DNA of 64,000 bases from an uncultured Eubacterium sp. Lineage in GTDB: Bacteria > Bacillota > Clostridia > Lachnospirales > Lachnospiraceae. Under the pieces are notes generated by a model. The model did no database searches. It was not told where the DNA came from and was given only the letters and a program-made list of their open reading frames with translations. Positions 47,169 to 55,958 of this stretch are shown here, one piece after another. The translations under genes were made by a program, and so were the position numbers. The DNA is taken from contig CANRTU010000001.1 in NCBI GenBank assembly GCA_947642745.1, forward strand, positions 87,322 to 151,321, written 5' to 3'. How positions within the stretch are numbered: position 1 is the stretch's first letter; each line of letters starts with the position of its first letter.

Positions 47169-48286
47169 TGCATAACCCTTTCTGTCCAGATCGAACGGTA
47201 CGGATAAACCTGTGAGCTTTCAACTACAAAGTACAAAATAATATAATAACTCAGAAACAAAAATACATAACCACACAAAAAGATCCGTTTATTACCTTCC
47301 AGTTTCATGGAAACCAGGGTCATCGGTATCAACAGAATAACTGCTATATTAAAATAAAGCGCAAAACGGAATGCCTGATTTACAGTTCCAGAAAGCAATA
47401 CGAGACTGATATTTACCAGATACAGATATAGCCATACCGTGTTATAACTGCTGTTTCTTATGGCTGTTGACCGGACATTAAACAGACATGGAATCACAAA
47501 AAGAACGGGCAATACCCACGCCATGCTGATTTCTCCCTTGTAGCCACCAAAATATACGATATACTGCGGAAAAACAGATACAATATCTGCCGCATATGCC
47601 ATAACAGTATCTGGACTTATGGAAAATATAAGCAGCAATGACACCGCCATAAATTCCCATATTCCTGCCGTTTTCAGACGCCTGACCAGGTGCAGCGCAT
47701 ACAGCAGCACAAAAAAGAATGCGGTATTATGCATACACCCTGCTGCTATAATACAAAGAACAAATTTTATAAAGTCTTTCCGCACAAAATATTTCATGGA
47801 AAACCATACGATAGTCATTGCTACTCCCTGCCGCTCCGCATTCATAAAAAATGGCTGTACAATTGAGTAATACGCCATATAAGCAAGGGGCATACTAATT
47901 GTATTCTGAAAAAAATCAAACAGGGAAAACATCAGCATGCTTTCCACCACAGCATTTACTACAAAAAACCAGATGTAATGCCCAAACAGTGCTGAAAGGA
48001 TACGTATTTCCAACAAATAAAGAGGCTCAGACGCATATGATTCCAGTTCGTATACATTTCCTGCCGCAACACGGTCAAAAATAATCGCATATGATCTATA
48101 GTCTGTCCCAACCAGATATCTGCTCCCCTGCATGATTACTACAGGAAGTATGATCAACAGCATAAAAACAAATTTTGTAAGCCGGTTTCCTTTTTTCTGA
48201 TATCCATACTTCTGATAAATCAGACTGATACCGATGGACATGCTGTATGCACTTAAATAAATTACCAGAGAACCTATATTTTTCAT
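47159..48286 (-). CDS. EpsG-family polysaccharide polymerase-like membrane protein
   Basis: About 375 residues with ten or so membrane helices. The EpsG pattern GSRYLVGTDYRSYAIIFDRV lies in the first loop, followed by helices and FMNAERQGVAMTIVWFSMKYF. It should polymerise repeat units (Wzy-like). The ATG at 48286 follows GAGGTG; the longer start at 48394 overlaps the previous gene and lacks a site. Confidence 0.85.
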   Translation of the reverse strand: MKNIGSLVIYLSAYSMSIGISLIYQKYGYQKKGNRLTKFVFMLLIILPVVIMQGSRYLVGTDYRSYAIIFDRVAAGNVYELESYASEPLYLLEIRILSALFGHYIWFFVVNAVVESMLMFSLFDFFQNTISMPLAYMAYYSIVQPFFMNAERQGVAMTIVWFSMKYFVRKDFIKFVLCIIAAGCMHNTAFFFVLLYALHLVRRLKTAGIWEFMAVSLLLIFSISPDTVMAYAADIVSVFPQYIVYFGGYKGEISMAWVLPVLFVIPCLFNVRSTAIRNSSYNTVWLYLYLVNISLVLLSGTVNQAFRFALYFNIAVILLIPMTLVSMKLEGNKRIFLCGYVFLFLSYYIILYFVVESSQVYPYRSIWTERVMQWN

Positions 48287-48338
48287 GAACACCTCAAAAC
48301 CAGACCTTACAATTCCTTTTTTTCCGAAAGACTTTAAG

Positions 48339-49448
48339 TTACAAACTACGAGTATATATTTTTTCCATCTGTGAAACTGTTTTCCTGATATCAAACCCGC
48401 TTTTTCTTACAATATCTACAACGTCTGTTCTGCCGGCAGACTGTAACGTACAACCCTCGACTGCATCTGCCCAGCAGGAAACATTGTCTGACAGACTACA
48501 TGTAATTACATGATCAGATAAAACGGCCTGTTGACTAATCCTGTCAGATACGACACATGGCAGACCAGCGGCCTGCGCTTCTATCAGTGTAAACGGCAGA
48601 CCTTCATAGAACGATGGCATCAGAAAAATGTCAAAAGACTGATAGAGGCGGTATGCATCTTTCCGAAGACCCGGAAAAACAACGCTTTTTTCCAGTCCCT
48701 TTTCTCCTGCCAGCTTCTTTATTTCTGCTTCCTGTTCCCCAGCTCCTGCCAGCACAAGTATTGAATCCGGATTCCTCTGATGATATTGTTCAAATACCCG
48801 TATCATCATCCTGTGATTTTTCTGTTTTGCAAAACGTCCAATGTTTCCAATAACTGTACAATTTTCAGCTATTCCAAGTCTCTTTCTCTCTGCTTCCCTT
48901 ACTTGCTGGTTAAAGCAATAGATACTAAGGTCTATTCCATTCTTTACCAGCTCATAATCCTGTTTAAACATCCACCGGCCGGCTACATCTGAGCATGCCA
49001 GCCGGCACGTGGCAGCCTTTGACAGAATACTTCTGTTTACCAGATGAACCATCGTATACATTCCGTTTACCGACCCAGAGTTATGACTATGCAAAATTCT
49101 CGTCTGTATCCCATATTTTCTGGCAAGTAAAAGCGGCGCCAGATACAGTAGTGAATTTGCGTGTATATGTATGGCTGCATACTTATGCGCATTCTTTTTC
49201 AGAAAATAATCCAGCTGTCTGTAATTTCTTATAAAATATCTGGGAAATTCAGCTGTCTCTATAATCTGACCGCCTCTTTTTCTGATTTCCCGCATCAAAT
49301 CCAATTCCGCATCTTCATGCCTGCACCGGATGAGAAAATCAAACTGATATTTGTCCGCATCCAGTTTTCGTAATACGTTCATGATAAAAGATTCAGCCCC
49401 TGCATATCTTAAAGTAAACAGGCAATGCAGGATTTTTATTTTTTGCAT
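48339..49448 (-). CDS. family 4 glycosyltransferase (EpsF-like)
   Basis: 369 residues. N-terminal LHCLFTLRYAGAESFIMNVLRKL, nucleotide-sugar binding domain with TVIGNIGRFAKQKNHRMMIRVFEQY and the conserved EX7E region SFYEGLPFTLIEAQAAGLPCV. It adds a sugar to the lipid-linked precursor in the cytoplasm. Its start lies next to the upstream GT4 stop. Confidence 0.93.
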   Translation of the reverse strand: MQKIKILHCLFTLRYAGAESFIMNVLRKLDADKYQFDFLIRCRHEDAELDLMREIRKRGGQIIETAEFPRYFIRNYRQLDYFLKKNAHKYAAIHIHANSLLYLAPLLLARKYGIQTRILHSHNSGSVNGMYTMVHLVNRSILSKAATCRLACSDVAGRWMFKQDYELVKNGIDLSIYCFNQQVREAERKRLGIAENCTVIGNIGRFAKQKNHRMMIRVFEQYHQRNPDSILVLAGAGEQEAEIKKLAGEKGLEKSVVFPGLRKDAYRLYQSFDIFLMPSFYEGLPFTLIEAQAAGLPCVVSDRISQQAVLSDHVITCSLSDNVSCWADAVEGCTLQSAGRTDVVDIVRKSGFDIRKTVSQMEKIYTRSL

Positions 49449-49449
49449 A

Positions 49450-50601
49450 TTATCCTCCGGTTTTTGTGTGTTCCAGCACCACCTTATAATTTTCTTTCAT
49501 AAGCCGTCTGGATCTTTTTATATCAAATTTTTCTGCGGTTTTCAGCGCATTTTCTGCACATATACGATATAGCTGCTTATTCTTATATAAACATCTGATT
49601 GCCTGTGCAAATCCATCTGCGTCATTGGGCGGGCAGCTGAACCCTGTTTCGCCAAAAATGAGATAATCATTGATTCCATGAATATTAGCCCCAACCAGAG
49701 GCAGTCCGGCTGCCAGCATCTCAATACCAGCCAGGCCAAGCCCCTCAATAACAGAAGGAATTGCTCCAAGATCAACTGTATGGCACAGCCTCATCACCCA
49801 CTCATGATCCTTATGGCCTGTAAACACAACCCTGTCTCCGATTCCTTTTTCCCTGGCAAGCATTTTATACATATGGTATTTTTCTCCACACCCGCAAATA
49901 ATATAATAGATATCTTCATACCTCAGTTTCGCCAGAGCTTCTATAATAACAGACTGGTTTTTGCGTGCCGACAATTCACCAATAGAGAGAACAACAAATG
50001 CGTCTGGAGGAATTCCAAATTGTGACAACATCCGTGCCCTGTCTGCTTTTAATTTATGAATATATGCCGTATCAACACCCACGCCCGGAATGTATTTACA
50101 TTCTCTGACTTTGAAAGACCGGATAACATGATAGTCTTCTTTATTGACCGCAATCATCATATCTGTAATTAATGCAAGAACACGCTCAACCGGATAATAT
50201 AACATCCAGCTTTTTCTATCAGACTTTTTATGAAAATGAAATCCATGACAGGTATAAATCACATAGCTGCCTCGTTTCCTTTCTGTTCTTGCGGCAACCC
50301 TTGCAATTGCAGATGCCACCGGCGTATGACAGTGGATAATATCAAAATAATATTGTTGAAACAATCTTTTCAGCTGCCTGTATGACCTGATATTTGCACA
50401 GGAAAATGGTTTTCTTCCAAAATCAATCTGATGTCGTATTACATCCATTCCCGTAAATGTTCCATCGTCCCTTAACCAGTCTTCCCCATGCATATTCACA
50501 GCTATATGTACTTCATAACCCATATCCAGAAGAATTTTTATATCACTTTTTTCAAATTCCAGAAATTTAATTACTGTTGCTACTATCAACGCCCGTTTCA
50601 T
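49450..50601 (-). CDS. family 4 glycosyltransferase (EpsD-like)
   Basis: About 383 residues. MKRALIVATVIKFLEFEKSDIKILLDMG, FDIIHCHTPVASAIARVAAR, CHGFHFHKKSDRKSWMLYYPVER and the EX7E block EGLGLAGIEMLAAGLPLV match EpsD-type transferases. The ATG at 50601 follows GAGGGG; the frame to 50679 is an extension without a site. Confidence 0.92.
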   Translation of the reverse strand: MKRALIVATVIKFLEFEKSDIKILLDMGYEVHIAVNMHGEDWLRDDGTFTGMDVIRHQIDFGRKPFSCANIRSYRQLKRLFQQYYFDIIHCHTPVASAIARVAARTERKRGSYVIYTCHGFHFHKKSDRKSWMLYYPVERVLALITDMMIAVNKEDYHVIRSFKVRECKYIPGVGVDTAYIHKLKADRARMLSQFGIPPDAFVVLSIGELSARKNQSVIIEALAKLRYEDIYYIICGCGEKYHMYKMLAREKGIGDRVVFTGHKDHEWVMRLCHTVDLGAIPSVIEGLGLAGIEMLAAGLPLVGANIHGINDYLIFGETGFSCPPNDADGFAQAIRCLYKNKQLYRICAENALKTAEKFDIKRSRRLMKENYKVVLEHTKTGG

Positions 50602-50650
50602 TTTCCCCTCATACCATTCCTGCCACAAACGGATTTTATATCCCCACTTC

Positions 50651-51268
50651 TCACTCTTTCCTCTTAGCCGGAACGCCAATATATATCCCGGCCACCGTTA
50701 TATCCTTCACCACCACGGCTCCCGCACCGATTATGCAGCCGCCACAGATACTGATATTGTTGCTCACTACGGCTCCTGCGCCAATCCAGGTGCCTTCTCC
50801 AATGTCCGCCGTACCGCACACATGGGCTCCGGCAGCGATATGACAGTAGTCGCCAATCACGCAGTCATGGTCAATGGACGCAGACGTATTGACAATCACG
50901 CCCCGGCCTGTCCTGGCGCCGCTGTTTACCACCGTACCGGCCATAAAAACCGTGCCTGTGCCAGTAACTGTATCCTCTGATATGACTGCTGCCGGATGAA
51001 CCAGCGTAACTGTGCGTCCTCCGACGGACCATATGTCTTCCAGAATCCGCCTGCGGTAAAAACCATTCCCCACTGCCGCAAAAAAATCCGTCATATCATC
51101 CACAAACAGGCGAAAATCTGTATCCCTGCCGGCAACCGCATATCCTGCGCAATGTGTCTTCGTCTGATTTCTGTCCAGAAACCGGATGTCCCTGTAACCG
51201 CACAGTCTGGCCGTATCTGCCACCACCCTGCCATGTCCCGACGCACCGATAATAATCAGGCGGTTCAT
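50651..51268 (-). CDS. PglD/EpsM-like sugar O/N-acetyltransferase
   Basis: 205 residues. An N-terminal Rossmann-like domain (LIIIGASGHGRVVADTARLCGY) is followed by left-handed beta-helix hexapeptide repeats (VTGTGTVFMAGTVVNSGARTG, DHDCVIGDYCHIAAGAHVCG). In the PglD family His in the SIDHD/HD stretch is catalytic and acetyl-CoA is the donor. It sits with the sugar transferase and aminotransferase, consistent with making a 4-acetamido sugar such as di-N-acetylbacillosamine. Confidence 0.92.
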   Translation of the reverse strand: MNRLIIIGASGHGRVVADTARLCGYRDIRFLDRNQTKTHCAGYAVAGRDTDFRLFVDDMTDFFAAVGNGFYRRRILEDIWSVGGRTVTLVHPAAVISEDTVTGTGTVFMAGTVVNSGARTGRGVIVNTSASIDHDCVIGDYCHIAAGAHVCGTADIGEGTWIGAGAVVSNNISICGGCIIGAGAVVVKDITVAGIYIGVPAKRKE

Positions 51269-52008
51269 CCGTCCTCTCCTCCTGTAAATAATTCCGCTGT
51301 GGCGGACGCAGGACTGTTGATTCCCTCTTTTTTAAACACAGCTTTAACTGTTTCATACAGTATTTTCAGATCTGTTAATAACGTGATTTTTTCCACATAT
51401 TCCAGGTCTTTCTCAAATTTCTCCTCCCAGGAGAGCCCGTTTCTGCCGGATACCTGCGCCAGCCCCGTAAGCCCCGGCCTCACATCATGGCGGTGCTTCT
51501 GCCGTTCATTATAACGGGGCAGGTATTCTGCCAGCAGCGGCCTTGGACCGGCAAACGACATATTTCCACGTATAATATCTGTCAGTTCCGGCAGTTCATC
51601 CAGGGATGAGGACCGCAGCCACTTTCCGAAGTCTGTCAGGCGGTCTCCGTCGGGAAGCAGCCTGCCGCTGCTGTCGCACCGGTCTGTCATTGTGCGGAAT
51701 TTATGAATACAGAACATCTGTCCGTTTAATCCCGGCCGTTGCTGTGTAAATATAACCGGCGACCCCAGCTTTATTTTCACCAGCAGGGCGCATACCGCCA
51801 TCACCGGCGCCAGCAGGGCGCATGCCGACATGCCCGCCGTCACGTCCAGCGGCCTTTTTATGACTGCCTCATACGGACCGTATGGCACATGAGCGCCCTG
51901 TCCGCGGGCTTCCCGCCTGATCCTGTCTGTTTTTCTGCCTGTCCATACCCCTGCGGCAGCACCGGCAAGTGCGCACGCAGACAGTATGACTGTCCTTTCT
52001 TTTATCAT
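51265..52008 (-). CDS. initiating sugar phosphate transferase (PglC/EpsL-like)
   Basis: 247 residues. Membrane segments at the N-terminus (about 7-22) and at GMSACALLAPVMAVCALLVKIK, then the bacterial sugar transferase core: KLGSPVIFTQQRPGLNG, FCIHKFRTMTD, the catalytic DE-type LDELPEL and MSFAGPRPLLAEYL. It transfers the first sugar phosphate to undecaprenyl phosphate. Its stop overlaps the next start by 4 bases. Confidence 0.94.
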   Translation of the reverse strand: MIKERTVILSACALAGAAAGVWTGRKTDRIRREARGQGAHVPYGPYEAVIKRPLDVTAGMSACALLAPVMAVCALLVKIKLGSPVIFTQQRPGLNGQMFCIHKFRTMTDRCDSSGRLLPDGDRLTDFGKWLRSSSLDELPELTDIIRGNMSFAGPRPLLAEYLPRYNERQKHRHDVRPGLTGLAQVSGRNGLSWEEKFEKDLEYVEKITLLTDLKILYETVKAVFKKEGINSPASATAELFTGGEDG

Positions 52009-52103
52009 TTTCCACCATTCCCCACATCCAGAGCCGCCGGCAGCACAGTGATGGACAACACTTATTTCCAGAACACGCTGTCCGTATCCCTGCCTGTGTC
52101 ACA

Positions 52104-53423
52104 TTACCGGAAACATCTGTGTATCACGTCAATAATTACGTCCTGCTGCCGCAAACTCATTTTGTTGTCAGAAGGCAGGCATACGCCCCGCCGGAACAGA
52201 TCTGCGGATACTCCCGCCTGCCCGCCGGTTATGGAGCCGGTATCCCTGTGACCGTCTGCGTCAGCCGTCACAAACCCGTTTTCCCGGTAAAACGGCTGCA
52301 GATGCATCGGTTTCCATACCGGTCTGCCTTCTGCGTGAAAACAGGCCAGCGCATCCAGTATTTCCGCCGGACAGGTTTTTCCCGCAACGGCAGGATCGCC
52401 GCCCTGTGCTGGTATTCCTTTGGATTCCGCCACTGCGTTTTCATGGATCAGCATGCAGCTCAGCCAGTAATTGGACCTGCCATCCGCGCATACCGGATTC
52501 ATTTCCACCGGCAGATCCGAAAGACCATTCTGATACCGCTCATAAATCCTCTGCTTCTGCCGGATATGGTCCTCCAGAAATTCCCACTGTCCCCTGACCA
52601 CTCCTGCCACCACATTAGACATCCGGTAATTGTACCCCAGCTCCCTGTGCTCATACCAGGGCACGGACTCCCTGGCCTGCGCAGACCATTTCCTTGCTTT
52701 CTGTATGTCCTCCCCGTCATCTGCCAGCAGCATCCCGCCGGCGCTTCCGGTAATAATTTTATTTCCATTAAAAGATATCACCCCGTAATCGCCATATGAT
52801 CCGGCCGGACGTCCTCCCACATACGCTCCCAGCGCCTCCGCCGCGTCTTCCACCAGCAGTGCGCCGTGTGTATGACAGACAGCTTTGATCTCCTCCGCCC
52901 CTTGCGGATTTCCGTACAGATGGGCCAGTACCACCAGCTTTACATCCGGATATATGTCAAATGCCCGCTCCAGCGCCGCCGAATCCATGTTCCAGGTACC
53001 ATAGGCGGAATCAATAAAAACCGGCTCGCCGCCTTCATAGACAACGGGATTGACGGTAGCGGCAAAGGTCAGGTCGGAACAGAACACACGACGGCCCCGC
53101 AGACATCCCCCGTTTCCCTTTCCGCCAGACGCACAGTTACCACTGTCAGAAGGATAAAGTCTTCCGGCAGCAAGCTTTATGGCAAGGTGAATGGCCGCGG
53201 TACCACTGGAAAGCGCCAGGGCATGGCGTACCTGTATGTAGTCTGCCACCGCTTTTTCTATATTGTCTATATTGCTGCCCACAGTGGTCATCCATCCGGA
53301 CTCGTATGCTTCCCTGATATATACCATTTCTGCGCCTTCATGCATCGTGGGAGATGCCAGTAACGCCTTTTGCGCCAGTGGCTGTATCCCGCTGAATCTT
53401 ATATCCGCCGTAAAATCACCCAT
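52104..53423 (-). CDS. DegT/DnrJ/EryC1-type sugar aminotransferase (PglE/EpsN-like)
   Basis: 439 residues, longer than the usual 370-390. The PLP lysine lies in VISFNGNKIITGSAGGML, typical of PglE/LegC enzymes; SSGTAAIHLAIKLA and LVEDAAEALGAYVGGRPAGSYGDYG are conserved. Two inserts look unusual: SGNCASGGKGNGGCLRGRR (about 97-115) and the stretch after IPAQGGDPAV. It should aminate a UDP-4-keto-6-deoxy-GlcNAc. GGAGG precedes the ATG. First gene of the polysaccharide operon. Confidence 0.92.
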   Translation of the reverse strand: MGDFTADIRFSGIQPLAQKALLASPTMHEGAEMVYIREAYESGWMTTVGSNIDNIEKAVADYIQVRHALALSSGTAAIHLAIKLAAGRLYPSDSGNCASGGKGNGGCLRGRRVFCSDLTFAATVNPVVYEGGEPVFIDSAYGTWNMDSAALERAFDIYPDVKLVVLAHLYGNPQGAEEIKAVCHTHGALLVEDAAEALGAYVGGRPAGSYGDYGVISFNGNKIITGSAGGMLLADDGEDIQKARKWSAQARESVPWYEHRELGYNYRMSNVVAGVVRGQWEFLEDHIRQKQRIYERYQNGLSDLPVEMNPVCADGRSNYWLSCMLIHENAVAESKGIPAQGGDPAVAGKTCPAEILDALACFHAEGRPVWKPMHLQPFYRENGFVTADADGHRDTGSITGGQAGVSADLFRRGVCLPSDNKMSLRQQDVIIDVIHRCFR

Positions 53424-53490
53424 CGTCCGTCCTCCTGTCCGCCGGCGCTGTCTGATCCGCCTGTATAACCGGAAACATACAAAGCCCTGC

Positions 53491-53635
53491 CAGCGTGTAT
53501 CTTAATGATTCCGCTTTCCCCGCTTTGCGTAATATCCGCACCGGCATCCGGGTACACAGCCCGCCATATCATGCCCTCCGGGTATATCATGCCCTCCGGG
53601 TACATCTGGCAGAAAACATTTTTCAGACACGCTCC
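53491..53635. repeat. dispersed palindromic element, copy near the polysaccharide operon
   Basis: The left end (CAGCGTGTATCTTAATGATT, then CTTTGCGTAATATCCGC) and the right end (reverse complement GGAGCGTGTCTGAAAAATG then TTTTCTGCCAGATGTA) match copy B. It contains a tandem duplication of ATCATGCCCTCCGGGTAT. It separates the HTH gene from the operon and lies where the operon promoter might be. Confidence 0.7.
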
Positions 53636-53667
53636 TGCCTGTAAGATACTTTCTTAACATTTTATTA

Positions 53668-54003
53668 TTAATGTGATCCGCCCATAATTTCCGCTATGGA
53701 TTTCATGATTTTCGCATACATAATATAGCTGTCTTCCTGCGTCTGAAATGATTCTCCCCAGTCCGGTATCCGCAGACCCGCCTGTCCCGGAATTCCCCAG
53801 AGCAGTTCGTCCGCACCAGCTTCCAGCACATTGCAGATACTGGCAAATGTATCCAGACTCATGCTGCGTGTGCCCCGCTCTATATGACCAATAAAAGACA
53901 GACTGATCTCACACTTTTCCGCAAGTACTTCCTGGGACCAGCCTTTCAGTTTTCTGGTCTGCCGGATTCTGTTCCCGATCTTTGCATAATCCATTTCCCG
54001 CAT
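53668..54003 (-). CDS. XRE-family HTH regulator beside the polysaccharide operon
   Basis: 111 residues. A lambda-type HTH covers about 9-63 (RIRQTRKLKGWSQEVLAEKCEISLSFIGHIERGTRSMSLDTFASICNVL). The C-terminal part is helical. GGGAGG precedes the ATG at about 7 bases. It is on the same strand just upstream of the operon and may control it, as SlrR/SinR-type proteins control eps in Bacillus; this is by analogy only. Confidence 0.88.
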   Translation of the reverse strand: MREMDYAKIGNRIRQTRKLKGWSQEVLAEKCEISLSFIGHIERGTRSMSLDTFASICNVLEAGADELLWGIPGQAGLRIPDWGESFQTQEDSYIMYAKIMKSIAEIMGGSH

Positions 54004-54560
54004 AACTGACCTCCCGGCATTGATTCAGACTGCCGCATGTACGTCGGCAGACCTCCGCGGCTTATGATGCTAAAAAATACCGAAACCTCTCTGCCGCTGT
54101 TACCTCAACGCAGATCCCCGTCTGTTTACAGCATCCCGGCTAATACACCCGGATCTGCTGCTGATAACTGTGGCTTATATCCGCACATTCCCGTACACTA
54201 CGGCTGAACGCTGTAAAATGCTGATATAAACATCCGTCCGGTATCTGAAATACATGTACGCAAAGTTTTTTAGCAGATAAGCTTCTTATAGATAAATATT
54301 TGTTAAAAATATTGACTATAAGAATTTTATACTATTTTATTCTGTTTTGCAACTCTAATATCAAAATTAGTAAAACTGTTGAATATATAGTTGATTTTTA
54401 CAGGTCTCATAATTAAATACGCACAAAATACTGGATAAAGACCAAAAGAAAGGCATTGTGGAAATCCTCTCATACATATATCCATTTTATTATACAAAGT
54501 GCAGGAAATATGTTATGCTCATATCCATGTAACAGAAAAATCAGGAAAGGCGGTGTACCA
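54004..54560. other. 557-bp AT-rich intergenic region between divergent HTH genes
   Basis: It holds AT-rich stretches and a TTGACT box near 54310, but no convincing complete promoter was fixed except a weak TATACA - 17 - TATGCT pair near 54493-54521 reading to the plus-strand HTH gene. No gene or repeat recognised. Confidence 0.35.
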
Positions 54561-54785
54561 ATGGCGAGTAAAAACAGATACAGGTTTGAAAGCAAAATCC
54601 ATGTTTGCTATGCCACAAAGAGAATGACGCAGCAAGAGCCCGCCGATTTAGCGGGTGTATCCCGCCAGACTATTATGCAGCTTAAACGAAATCGTTATAA
54701 TCCTTCTATGTTGCCTGTATACAGCATAGCAAAAGTGTTTGAAGTTACGATTGAAGATTTATCTGACTTTAAGAAGGCGCAGTAA
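54561..54785 (+). CDS. small XRE-family HTH regulator
   Basis: 74 residues. HTH at about 13-66: YATKRMTQQEPADLAGVSRQTIMQLKRNRYNPSMLPVYSIAKVF, the YozG/YvnA type of short regulators. The ATG at 54561 has AAAGGCGG upstream; the longer in-frame start at 54456 is not supported. A 54-residue membrane-peptide gene follows immediately after its stop, suggesting a regulator/membrane-protein pair. Confidence 0.82.
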   Translation: MASKNRYRFESKIHVCYATKRMTQQEPADLAGVSRQTIMQLKRNRYNPSMLPVYSIAKVFEVTIEDLSDFKKAQ

Positions 54786-54950
54786 ATGGTTGAATGGCTG
54801 ACTATTTTATTTGACAACAGAATTTTTATGAGAGTAAATACAGGACCTGGATTCCTGTTTTTGGGCTTTTTTATATTTTTCTATTTTTCAAAAGAGAGAA
54901 AGGATGAAAGAGGGCGGGGGCTGACTGCTAAGCTTCACGCCAGACAATAA
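54786..54950 (+). CDS. 54-residue membrane peptide coupled to the HTH gene
   Basis: ATG 54786 comes directly after the HTH stop codon (TAAATG), implying translational re-initiation. The product has one hydrophobic helix (GPGFLFLGFFIFFYF) and a basic tail (KERKDERGRG). Small HTH genes of this type are often followed by membrane-protein genes of unknown role. Confidence 0.5.
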   Translation: MVEWLTILFDNRIFMRVNTGPGFLFLGFFIFFYFSKERKDERGRGLTAKLHARQ

Positions 54951-55125
54951 AGAAATACCCCATTCCTATCATCGAAAGAACTTCGCCCCCTATAGAAACT
55001 ATCGTTTTCATTTTTAAACCGTCTATTACTATATTTTTACCAGACAAAACCAGCATCGCTATTTGAACCAGAATGCAACTGGCTGTTATAATCCCAATCG
55101 GATAAACTCCGGGACCGGAATCACT
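54928..55125 (-). pseudogene. C-terminal fragment of a small membrane protein
   Basis: The minus-strand frame reads GVYPIGIITASCILVQIAMLVL, then KTIVSIGGEVLSMIGMGYFFIVWREA and a stop at 54928. Two hydrophobic helices are clear, but no ribosome binding site or start exists in the frame before the methyltransferase end. Probably a gene truncated by rearrangement. Confidence 0.45.
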
Positions 55126-55852
55126 TCTTTACATATGCCCTGACAAGCAGCATCATCGGACGGCGCCATTCATGTTCCATACCAGACATCCCCGCCAGTT
55201 CTTCCGGCGGCTGCGCTTCCCTTACAGCTTCCAGAAGAAAACCGTTTTCCAGAAGCCCCATAAGTATCCCGGTCAGTGTATGATGATATTTCACCACATC
55301 ACAGCCCAGAAAGCAGGTCTTTCTTTCACCGGAAACAAAATACTCATCCACCGGCCAGTACTGTGGCTGTCCGTCTTCATCATATATCCAGTCCTGTCCC
55401 ACTGCGGATGTAAAAACCGGATGTTCAATATTAAATATAAATATCCCGTCTTTTTTCAGCGTTTTGTACACCTGACGATATACCCATTCCAGATCCCTGA
55501 TATAATGAAGCGCCAGATTCGATACGACGCAGTCCCAGGAATTTTCCGGATATTCATATTCCCCGATTCCGCAGACCCGGTATGTAATTCCTTCGCCACA
55601 ATTGCGTTTTTTTGCTTCCCGGATCATCTTTTCGCTCAGATCAATGCCCAGAACATGAGACGCTCCCTGATCCATGGAAAATTTAGCGTGCCAGCCATAG
55701 CCGCATCCCAGATCCAGAACACTTTTTCCCGTCAGTTCCGGAAACAGCTGTCTTAGCTGATGCCACTCTCCGGCGGCGGACAGCCCTTTCTTACTGCGGT
55801 CCATTTCTGCGTAGCGGCTGAAAAACTCTTCCTGATCGTATTCATTTCCCAT
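55121..55852 (-). CDS. class I SAM-dependent methyltransferase
   Basis: 243 residues. SAM-binding motif I VLDLGCGYGWHAKFSMDQG (about 48-66), VLGIDLSEKMIREAKKR, and motif YPENSWDCVVSNLALHYIRDLE. It is of the Methyltransf_11/UbiE-like small-molecule type. The ATG at 55852 follows GGGAGG; 55873 is an extension without a site. Substrate unknown. Confidence 0.9.
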   Translation of the reverse strand: MGNEYDQEEFFSRYAEMDRSKKGLSAAGEWHQLRQLFPELTGKSVLDLGCGYGWHAKFSMDQGASHVLGIDLSEKMIREAKKRNCGEGITYRVCGIGEYEYPENSWDCVVSNLALHYIRDLEWVYRQVYKTLKKDGIFIFNIEHPVFTSAVGQDWIYDEDGQPQYWPVDEYFVSGERKTCFLGCDVVKYHHTLTGILMGLLENGFLLEAVREAQPPEELAGMSGMEHEWRRPMMLLVRAYVKK

Positions 55853-55958
55853 AACCAGTATCCTCCCCTGCAAACCAGATATAAAACGTATTTTTTACTG
55901 TGATCCGTTTCTGCGTGATAGCTGAAAATACTATCCACATTACCTGTACAAACCGTCT

